Shown here in pieces: positions 7,168-11,200 of a stretch of DNA of 11,200 nucleotides. Both the position numbers and the translations under genes were made by a program. The notes beneath the pieces were generated by a model, which saw only the letters and a program-made list of their open reading frames with translations, was not told where the DNA came from and did no database searches. The stretch's first letter is position 1, and each line of letters begins with the position of its first letter. Location of the stretch: positions 1-11,200 of the forward strand of contig CANDYN010000029.1 of the NCBI GenBank assembly GCA_947424985.1, written 5' to 3'. Origin of the DNA: Rickettsiales bacterium (GTDB taxonomy: Bacteria > Pseudomonadota > Alphaproteobacteria > Rickettsiales > Deianiraeaceae).

Positions 7168-7746
7168 CTAATCAAATGTTTTTGCTATTTCTTTAAATTG
7201 TTCCGATTTTATAAACCCATCAAAGCTTGGATTTTGTTTATCTTTTTCAGAAACAATTGCATTTTTTAAATCAAAACCCCAATCAATATCGTACGACAAT
7301 GGATTTGCTGAAAATTCTCCAGCTTTATTATAGCCCCCGCTTACCTTATACATAACAATTGAATCATCCAAAAGTGCAGAAAAGCCATGTAAAAAGCCAT
7401 GCGGAACAAAGAGCATTTTACAGTCATTTGGTGAAAGCTTAATTGAAAATTTTTGTAAAAAAGTCTTGGATTTAGGCCTTATATCTATTACCGTATCCAA
7501 AATTTCACCGCTCAAACATCGAACAAGTTTTGACTGCGACGGCTTCATTTGCCCATGCATTCCACGAATAACGCCTCTCTTTGAAAGCGAAATATTATCC
7601 TGTAAAAAACTAACGTCAAGTCCGATTTTTTTGAACTCAATATCGCTCCAACCTTCTGTAAAAAAGCCCCTTTCATCGTTAAAATTTGCTGTTTTAATGA
7701 TGAAAAGTCCATCAAACTCGGTCTCAATTTTTACAAATTTTTCCAT
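7168..7746 (-). CDS. rfbC: dTDP-4-dehydrorhamnose 3,5-epimerase family protein (RfbC/RmlC)
   Basis: A 192-residue cupin-fold epimerase, near the usual 180-190. RmlC double-epimerises dTDP-4-keto-6-deoxyglucose at C3 and C5 on the way to dTDP-L-rhamnose. Motifs in order are DERGFFTEGW (24-33), QDNISLSKRGVIRGMHGQ (49-66) with the catalytic base His64, SKLVRCLSGEILDTVIDIR (72-90) including Lys73, FVPHGFLHGFSAL (113-125), Tyr133 in VMYKVSGGY and Asp169 in VSEKDKQNP. All expected active-site residues are present, so the enzyme looks functional. Related enzymes act on other nucleotide sugars, so the exact substrate is not certain. The rmlA, rmlB and rmlD genes are not in the window. It starts 1 base after the hslV stop; a GGAG lies in the last hslV codons, about 13 bases upstream of the ATG. 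Confidence 0.92.
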   Translation of the reverse strand: MEKFVKIETEFDGLFIIKTANFNDERGFFTEGWSDIEFKKIGLDVSFLQDNISLSKRGVIRGMHGQMKPSQSKLVRCLSGEILDTVIDIRPKSKTFLQKFSIKLSPNDCKMLFVPHGFLHGFSALLDDSIVMYKVSGGYNKAGEFSANPLSYDIDWGFDLKNAIVSEKDKQNPSFDGFIKSEQFKEIAKTFD

Positions 7747-7747
7747 A

Positions 7748-8332
7748 TTATTTTAAAATCTCCATCGTAATATTTAAATTCGTGAAAACACAGATCTGAC
7801 CTGCTATTTCAAGTGATTTTTTTGCAATTTCCTCAGCAGATAACTCCGATTTTGTTTGAAGCAAAGCAAGAGCTGCGGAATATGCGTAATTCCCACCACT
7901 TCCAATCGCCAAAACGTCATGTTCAGGCTCAATGACATCCCCAGACCCGGAAACCAAAAACATATGTTCTTTATCAGCTACAATCATCATAGCGTCAAGT
8001 TGTCTTAAAATCCTATCACCACGCCAGCCTTTTGCTAAATCAATACATGATTTTATTAATTTTCCATCGTGCTTTTCAAGACTTGTTTCAAGCATTTCGA
8101 TCAAAGAAAGCCCATCCGTCGCAGACCCCGCAAACCCAGCCAAAACCTTACCTTTTGCCAAAACCCTAAGTTTTTTTGCATTATTTTTCATGACAATAGA
8201 TTGTCCAAACGTAACCTGGCCGTCCCCCGCGATTGCAACTATTCCGTTTTTTTTTACACAACAAATAGTTGTTGCATGAAATATATTTTTCCCATTATCA
8301 GACAAGATTTCGTCAAAATTATAATGTATCAA
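7748..8332 (-). CDS. hslV: ATP-dependent protease proteolytic subunit HslV (ClpQ)
   Basis: A 194-residue N-terminal-nucleophile peptidase, the dodecameric proteolytic core that works with the unfoldase HslU. After self-processing, the new N-terminal Thr (Thr21 in FHATTICCV) is the catalytic nucleophile. Alphaproteobacterial HslV proteins usually carry a short leader ending in HGTTI, and HATTI fits that pattern. Other hallmarks are AIAGDGQVTFGQ (33-44), VLAGFAGSATDGLSL, LAKGWRGDRILRQLDAMMIVAD, SGSGDVIEPEHDVLAIGSGG (128-147) and ICVFTNLNITME. The frame offers no ATG ahead of Thr21; TTG at 8332-8330 is the best start, giving a 20-residue propeptide. A near-consensus -10 box lies just upstream. 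The partner gene hslU, normally adjacent, is absent here. Downstream, rfbC starts after one base. Confidence 0.96.
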   Translation of the reverse strand: MIHYNFDEILSDNGKNIFHATTICCVKKNGIVAIAGDGQVTFGQSIVMKNNAKKLRVLAKGKVLAGFAGSATDGLSLIEMLETSLEKHDGKLIKSCIDLAKGWRGDRILRQLDAMMIVADKEHMFLVSGSGDVIEPEHDVLAIGSGGNYAYSAALALLQTKSELSAEEIAKKSLEIAGQICVFTNLNITMEILK

Positions 8333-8344
8333 ACAACAAAAAAA

Positions 8345-8350
8345 ATTATA
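8345..8350 (-). promoter_or_regulatory. Putative -10 box for the hslV-rfbC-nuoB unit
   Basis: On the - strand this reads TATAAT exactly, preceded by TTGCA. Initiation would fall near 8338, leaving a very short leader before the TTG start of hslV. A convincing -35 at 16-18 bases is not seen (the closest is TCTGGA), so only the -10 is supported. The spacer it lies in (8333-8414) is the divergent gap between hslV and the phage-like genes. Confidence 0.35.
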
Positions 8351-8414
8351 TGCAAGAATTTTTTGCTTCCAGAATTAAAAAATCGGTTTTTTAAAAAGTA
8401 AATTTATAAAAAAT

Positions 8415-8681
8415 ATGCTTGATATCAATTTAGTTAAAGAATATTTAAAAATCTCTGATTCAGACGAGGATTTAGTAATAAATCAAATTAAAGCCGGAGT
8501 GGAAATTTTTGCAAAACATTTCGCAAAAAACGAGCTTGAAAAACCAGAAATTTCAGACGATCTAAAAGCTTGCATGTTAGATCACATCGCATTTTTATAT
8601 GAAAATAGGGGAACGGCAGATTGCGAGATTCCATCACGAATTTTACACGTATATAAAAAATATAAAAATTTTAGAATATAG
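8415..8681 (+). CDS. Head-tail connector protein, phage gp6-like (GTA orfg6-like)
   Basis: An 88-residue helical protein matching the gp6-like head-tail connector family (Phage_connect_1, as in HK97 gp6 and RcGTA g6). The diagnostic arrangement is present: VKEYLKISDSDEDLVINQIKAG near the N-terminus (8-28), a middle helix in which aliphatic residues lead to MLDHIAFLYENRG (54-66, compare LLVAHLYENRE), then EIPSRILHVYKKY (72-84). In tailed phages and gene transfer agents, a ring of this protein sits below the portal and links the filled capsid to the tail. The gene starts divergently from hslV with an 82-base spacer and is followed after 14 bases by a head-tail adaptor gene. No capsid or portal gene precedes it. 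It is intact, without stops or frameshifts. No Shine-Dalgarno is apparent. The family call is by motif recall, not by search. Confidence 0.82.
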   Translation: MLDINLVKEYLKISDSDEDLVINQIKAGVEIFAKHFAKNELEKPEISDDLKACMLDHIAFLYENRGTADCEIPSRILHVYKKYKNFRI

Positions 8682-8695
8682 TTTTTTTAATATTT

Positions 8696-9013
8696 ATGTC
8701 AAATTTAACATCACTTTTAAAAACAAAAATTACTATCCAAAGAAAATCAGAATTCCCCGATGGATACGGAGGATTTATCGAAAACTGGGAAGATAAAAAA
8801 ACTATTTTTGCGCATATAGAATATCAAGGCAGTGTAAAATATACCATCGCACAAAAATTGATAACAGAGCAAAAAATTAAAATAACAACGAGAAGAGCCA
8901 ATATTGATCAAGCTTTAAATAGAATTAAACTTGATGAAAAAATATTAACAATAGATTTTATAAACTCGTTTTCCAAAGATTTTATCGAAGTTTTATGTAG
9001 TATTATTTTATAA
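8696..9013 (+). CDS. Head-tail adaptor (phage head-tail joining protein; GTA orfg7-like)
   Basis: A 105-residue protein with the pattern of the Phage_H_T_join family (HK97 gp7-type/SPP1 gp16 head completion proteins, RcGTA g7). It begins LLKTKITIQRKSEFPDGYGG (7-26), where family members read as basic and hydrophobic strands then DGxGG. It continues NWEDKKTIFAHIEYQGS (30-46, compare W-x-D-x3-VWA), then a beta strand TEQKIKITTRRAN (57-69) and LNRIKLDEKILTIDFIN (74-90), and closes with FIEVLCSIIL. These proteins cap the connector and receive the tail. The protein is complete and predicted to be all-beta with one helix. It lies 14 bases downstream of the connector gene and 3 bases before the DUF3168 gene, matching the g6-g7-g8 order of alphaproteobacterial GTA clusters. 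Confidence 0.8.
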   Translation: MSNLTSLLKTKITIQRKSEFPDGYGGFIENWEDKKTIFAHIEYQGSVKYTIAQKLITEQKIKITTRRANIDQALNRIKLDEKILTIDFINSFSKDFIEVLCSIIL

Positions 9014-9016
9014 TTT

Positions 9017-9424
9017 ATGAGTAACTCAATTTTAAACATCCAAAAGGCATTTTTTAAAACCCTTTCAACATCGCAAAACCTAATAGATATAGGAGTTAAA
9101 ACCTATTCAAGTGTAAATTATTTAGCAAAACTTCCATATATTGCTACAACTTTTGTAAAAATTTCAAACGATAATACAATAATTCAAAAAAACAAATCAG
9201 CAATAATTGAAATTTCACTTTTTGACGAAGGTCAAAGTATGATTAAAATTTGCCAGATTTCCGAAATAATATTAAATGCATTGACAATTGAAAATCTACA
9301 AAATAACGCAAATGAAGGACAAAAAATTATCGCACTTGAAGAGCAAAATATATCTTTTTTGGGAAATATCGACCCCTGTATGAAAATAATAAAAATTACA
9401 TATATCGTTGACTTTTGTCAATGA
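9017..9424 (+). CDS. DUF3168 tail-terminator-like protein (GTA orfg8-like)
   Basis: A 135-residue protein with the layout of the DUF3168 family (HK97 gp10/lambda gpU-like tail terminator region, RcGTA g8). The N-terminal helix NSILNIQKAFFKTLSTSQNL (3-22) is followed by VKTYSSVNYLAKLPYIATTF, the spot where family members read vyd-x-vP-x-yPYv. The central strand AIIEISLFDEG corresponds to the usual l-x-VWs-x-g. The next helix MIKICQISEIILNAL (75-89) and a final strand pair ending KITYIVDFC complete the fold. This is the least conserved of the three phage-like genes, and the family is called largely from its position after the connector and adaptor. It starts 3 bases after the adaptor stop and overlaps the convergent atpB by 7 bases. 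The tail-tube gene that should follow (g9) is missing. Confidence 0.7.
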   Translation: MSNSILNIQKAFFKTLSTSQNLIDIGVKTYSSVNYLAKLPYIATTFVKISNDNTIIQKNKSAIIEISLFDEGQSMIKICQISEIILNALTIENLQNNANEGQKIIALEEQNISFLGNIDPCMKIIKITYIVDFCQ

Positions 9425-10149
9425 TCTTCAGAAATTGCACCTGCAATATAGGTCGACGACAATACAACAAAAATATACGCTTGAAAAACCCCAATTGCAC
9501 ATTCAAAAATTGCGATTAAAACAACAAAGGTCAGAGGAATGATTCCAAAAAATCCCATCATAGCTGCAAAAGATGCGATAACCGCAAGCATAACGTGTCC
9601 TGCAATAATATTCGCACTTAAACGCATCCCAAGACTAAATGGACGCGAAAAATACGAACAAAGCTCGATTATAAGCATCAAAGGTCTCATTGCCAAAGGT
9701 AGTCCAGATGGAACGAACATACTAAAAAAATGATGTTTATGCAATCTAAACGAAGCAAGCAAGCAAACTATGAAAACAATCATTCCCATTGGAATTGTTA
9801 CTGAAATATGAGAAGTTGGTGAAAACAAAAACATCCCAAGTAAATTTACAAATCCAATATACAAAACAAAGCTCATAATGAGACACGCAAAAGGCTTTGC
9901 ATTATCGCTTCCGGTTGCATTTTTTAATATTCCTAATGCGAGGCCGTAAATCGACTCAATCGCAACCTGAACTAATGACGGAGAACTTGATGGTTTTTTT
10001 CTTGTTCCAAAAATAACAAAAAGCGATAAAAATAAGGCTGAAGCAAGCATTAAAAGAGATGTGTTGGTAAAACAAAAATCAAACCCAAACAGATAAAAAT
10101 CAAAATATTTCTTGACTTCAAATTGATGCATTGGATTGAATTCTTCCAT
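9418..10149 (-). CDS. atpB: F0F1 ATP synthase subunit a
   Basis: A 243-residue membrane subunit forming the two proton half-channels against the c-ring. The essential arginine is Arg176 in FSLGMRLSANIIAGHV (171-186), equivalent to E. coli Arg210, and His185 follows as expected for bacteria of this type. Gln223 in GVFQAYIFVVL matches the conserved Gln of the last helix (E. coli Gln252). The N-terminal MHQFEVKKYF and the FVNLLGMFLFSPTSHISVT segment (100-118) are also typical. The length agrees with alphaproteobacterial subunit a (about 240-250). It starts 12 bases after ybaB on the same strand, so the two are probably co-transcribed. The usual partners atpE and atpF do not follow; the gene instead ends tail-to-tail against the phage-like genes with a 7-base overlap. 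Confidence 0.97.
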   Translation of the reverse strand: MEEFNPMHQFEVKKYFDFYLFGFDFCFTNTSLLMLASALFLSLFVIFGTRKKPSSSPSLVQVAIESIYGLALGILKNATGSDNAKPFACLIMSFVLYIGFVNLLGMFLFSPTSHISVTIPMGMIVFIVCLLASFRLHKHHFFSMFVPSGLPLAMRPLMLIIELCSYFSRPFSLGMRLSANIIAGHVMLAVIASFAAMMGFFGIIPLTFVVLIAIFECAIGVFQAYIFVVLSSTYIAGAISEDH

Positions 10150-10161
10150 TTTGCAAAAAAA

Positions 10162-10467
10162 TTATTTCAAACTTTTTAACATGTCCATCATGCCAGACAT
10201 TCCACCCATAGATTCCATCATAAGCTTCTTTTTCGCATCTTCCGCATCCTTCATATATTTGTTTATGGCCAATTTCAGCCCATCTTCGATTTTGGTTTTA
10301 TTATCAGAATTTAGCTCAACTTTAAATATAATCTGTGTTACTTTTACCAAATTCCCAACCAATGTAACAACCGGATTTTCAACTTTAACCTCAATCGATT
10401 CCATTTTTTTGTCCATCTCTTTTGCCATGCCCCTTGCCTGATTTAACTGTTTTAATTTGTCCAACAT
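10162..10467 (-). CDS. YbaB/EbfC-family nucleoid-associated protein
   Basis: A 101-residue protein with YbaB/EbfC architecture: an N-terminal helix LDKLKQLNQARGMAKEMDKK (2-21), three beta strands across SIEVKVENPVVTLVGNLVKVTQIIFKV (about 24-50), then a C-terminal helix from DGLKLAINKYMKDAEDAKKKL. YbaB proteins form tweezer-like dimers that bind DNA and act as minor nucleoid-associated regulators. The usual partners dnaX and recR are not adjacent. The C-terminus ends in a methionine- and glycine-rich stretch (MMESMGGMSGMMDML), comparable to the flexible tail of many family members. The N-terminal MLDKLKQLNQ resembles variants seen across diverse bacteria. A promoter with TTGACT and TATCAA lies upstream, and atpB follows after 12 bases. 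I base the family call on fold pattern and key spacing, not on strong identity. Confidence 0.72.
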   Translation of the reverse strand: MLDKLKQLNQARGMAKEMDKKMESIEVKVENPVVTLVGNLVKVTQIIFKVELNSDNKTKIEDGLKLAINKYMKDAEDAKKKLMMESMGGMSGMMDMLKSLK

Positions 10468-10487
10468 ATTTAAAAATTCTTTCCGAA

Positions 10488-10516
10488 TTGATATTAAAAA
10501 AAATATTAAAAGTCAA
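10488..10516 (-). promoter_or_regulatory. Putative sigma-70-like promoter for ybaB-atpB
   Basis: On the - strand TTGACT (10516-10511) is followed, after exactly 17 bases of A/T sequence, by TATCAA (10493-10488), giving five of six and four of six matches to consensus. The start point would be near 10482, about 15 bases before the ybaB ATG at 10467. A purine-rich GGAAAGA lies between. Confidence 0.5.
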
Positions 10517-10526
10517 GAGATAAAAA

Positions 10527-10555
10527 TTGATTATTATTTTTTCGAGCGCTATAAA
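10527..10555 (+). promoter_or_regulatory. Putative sigma-70-like promoter for xseB
   Basis: TTGATT (10527-10532), a 17-base spacer, then TATAAA (10550-10555). Spacing is ideal and the -10 matches at five of six positions. Predicted initiation is around 10562, about 13 bases ahead of the xseB ATG. It is divergent from the ybaB promoter, and the two -35 boxes lie only about 10 bases apart. Confidence 0.55.
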
Positions 10556-10574
10556 TGTTTGATTTGTAACTTTT

Positions 10575-10769
10575 ATGGCAGAGAAAAAGATAAATTTTGA
10601 ACAGGCATTTAAGAGATTAACCGAAATTTCAAACGAAATGGAAAATGACGAAATAGAGCTTGAAAAGGCCATGAAACTTTATGAAGAAGGTGAAAAACTC
10701 AATAAATTTTGCCAAGAATTTATAAATGATTGTAAAATTAAGATTGAAAAGCTAAAAGAAAATCAGTAG
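10575..10769 (+). CDS. xseB: Exodeoxyribonuclease VII small subunit
   Basis: A 64-residue helical hairpin protein matching XseB (E. coli 80, many others 60-80). Family signatures are INFEQAFKRLTEISNEME (6-23, compare FEEALAELEEIVxxLE), then LEKAMKLYEEGEKLNKFC (29-46, compare LEESLxLYERGxxLxxxC), and the final helix ending in KIEKLKE. ExoVII degrades single-stranded DNA from both ends to short oligonucleotides; several XseB chains coil around the arm of each catalytic XseA. xseA is not in the window, which is common since the two are often unlinked. The gene has its own promoter candidate upstream, is divergent from ybaB, and ends 1 base before the convergent COQ9-family gene. Confidence 0.94.
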   Translation: MAEKKINFEQAFKRLTEISNEMENDEIELEKAMKLYEEGEKLNKFCQEFINDCKIKIEKLKENQ

Positions 10770-10770
10770 A

Positions 10771-11199
10771 TTATGAAAATTTTCCAAATAAATTGGATAT
10801 CTTTGACTTAAATTTTCCAATCTTTCGTGTTGCATTAATTCTTGTATTGATTTTCTGTAAAATCAACTCCGAATCAATACCCTTCGCAATATCAATCGAA
10901 ACACTTGATAAAATTCCCATCAAAATTGCTCTTTTTGTATAAAAAGAAAAATCAAGAGAAGAATCAAGTGCCGATTTCATAATAAAATCTGACATTTTGT
11001 ACATAATTGTTGCACCGAGCTTTGGATTTTTCAACAAAAATTTGGCAATAGCTTGTATAAAAATTTTATTTTCAGCTGTAAATTGATAAAACTCCTGAGA
11101 TAAAATTGAAATTTTCTCAGTGAAACTTTCAATTCCGTAAATACAGCCAATGTCAAATTCAGAAATCTTTTTATCAAAATAAAATTCAATTAAATCGGA
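10771..11199 (-). CDS. COQ9-family ubiquinone biosynthesis protein, partial (N-terminus beyond the window)
   Basis: The frame is open without a stop from the TAA at 10773-10771 to the right edge, giving 143 residues of a longer protein. A TTG at 11037 is not a credible start because recognisable family sequence continues upstream of it. The COQ9 pattern is clear: SDLIEFYFDKK and FTEKISILSQEF in the first half, then MSDFIMKSALDSSLDFSFYTKRAILMGILSSV, which matches D-x-[ST]-x-D-F-[NS]-[WF]-YTKRA-x-L-x-x-[VI]-x-[AS]. It ends ILQKINTRINATRKIGKFKS, where COQ9 proteins read a-FLDRRI-x-d-v. COQ9 proteins bind lipid and assist COQ7-type hydroxylation in ubiquinone synthesis; they occur in mitochondria and Alphaproteobacteria. 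The divergence from canonical residues such as the Trp before YTKRA is moderate. The end faces xseB with a single base between. Confidence 0.82.
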   Translation of the reverse strand, partial: SDLIEFYFDKKISEFDIGCIYGIESFTEKISILSQEFYQFTAENKIFIQAIAKFLLKNPKLGATIMYKMSDFIMKSALDSSLDFSFYTKRAILMGILSSVSIDIAKGIDSELILQKINTRINATRKIGKFKSKISNLFGKFS

Positions 11200-11200
11200 A

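Noticed and set aside
7466..7756. 96-residue + strand ORF antisense to rfbC
   Set aside because: It is the complement of an intact, conserved rfbC and has no recognisable motif.
8069..8401. 110-residue + strand ORF antisense to hslV
   Set aside because: It runs opposite a clearly conserved hslV and crosses its promoter. The translated sequence shows no family feature. The + strand ORF at 7932-8279 is rejected for the same reason.
8415..9424. Complete prophage
   Set aside because: Only three small head-tail genes are present. No integrase, terminase, portal, capsid, tail tube or att-like repeats are found in the flanks.
10136..10441. 101-residue + strand ORF antisense to ybaB
   Set aside because: It mirrors the ybaB coding region and is Ser/Phe/Ile-rich, as expected for the complement of Lys/Glu/Met/Asp codons.
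10391..10672. 93-residue - strand ORF overlapping ybaB and xseB
   Set aside because: It lies antisense to the start of xseB and covers the divergent promoter region. Its composition is low-complexity Ser/Ile/Phe with no family pattern, while ybaB and xseB are recognisable.
11035..11037. TTG at 11037 as the start of the final gene
   Set aside because: The same frame continues upstream to the window edge with COQ9-like sequence, so the gene is truncated by the window rather than starting here.

Overview
The window is AT-rich, densely coding DNA from what is most likely an alphaproteobacterium, probably a reduced-genome, host-associated lineage such as Rickettsiales or a relative. The lineage is an inference. 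It rests on a COQ9-family gene, three small head-tail genes of the kind found in the alphaproteobacterial gene transfer agent (GTA), an HslV with an alphaproteobacterial-style short propeptide, strong AT bias with few Shine-Dalgarno motifs, and a scrambled order of core genes. I see no rRNA, tRNA, CRISPR array, insertion sequence or long repeat. No stretch longer than about 110 bases lacks a gene.

Region 1 (1-4994, + strand) is a tightly packed run: the 3' end of ispH, an unrecognised single-pass membrane protein, a prepilin-peptidase-like membrane protein that seems to have lost one catalytic aspartate, glyQ, a MrpD/NuoM-type proton-conducting subunit and an MFS transporter. Gaps are 2 to 5 bases or the genes overlap by 8 to 11 bases, so they are probably co-transcribed.

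Region 2 (4971-8332, - strand) reads hslV, rfbC, nuoB, iscS, rhodanese. It mixes ATP-dependent proteolysis, nucleotide-sugar chemistry, complex I and sulfur mobilisation. The iscS-rhodanese pair makes functional sense as a sulfur-transfer module. The first three genes are separated by only 1 to 3 bases, and a TTGACA-like -35 element lies in the 60-base gap before iscS.

Region 3 (8415-9424, + strand) is divergent from hslV and carries three consecutive small genes matching the siphovirus/GTA head-tail interface: a gp6-like connector, a head-tail joining adaptor and a DUF3168 tail-terminator-like protein. They are intact but flanked directly by housekeeping genes, with no capsid, portal, terminase or tail-tube gene. 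This looks like a detached piece of a GTA or prophage cluster.

Region 4 (9418-11200) has ybaB-atpB on the - strand, xseB on the + strand divergent from ybaB, and a COQ9-family gene on the - strand that runs off the right edge. The ybaB/xseB spacer carries a good sigma-70-like promoter in each direction.

A recurring theme is that members of normally clustered gene sets stand alone here: glyQ without glyS, hslV without hslU, nuoB without nuoA/C, atpB without atpE/F, and iscS without iscR/iscU.
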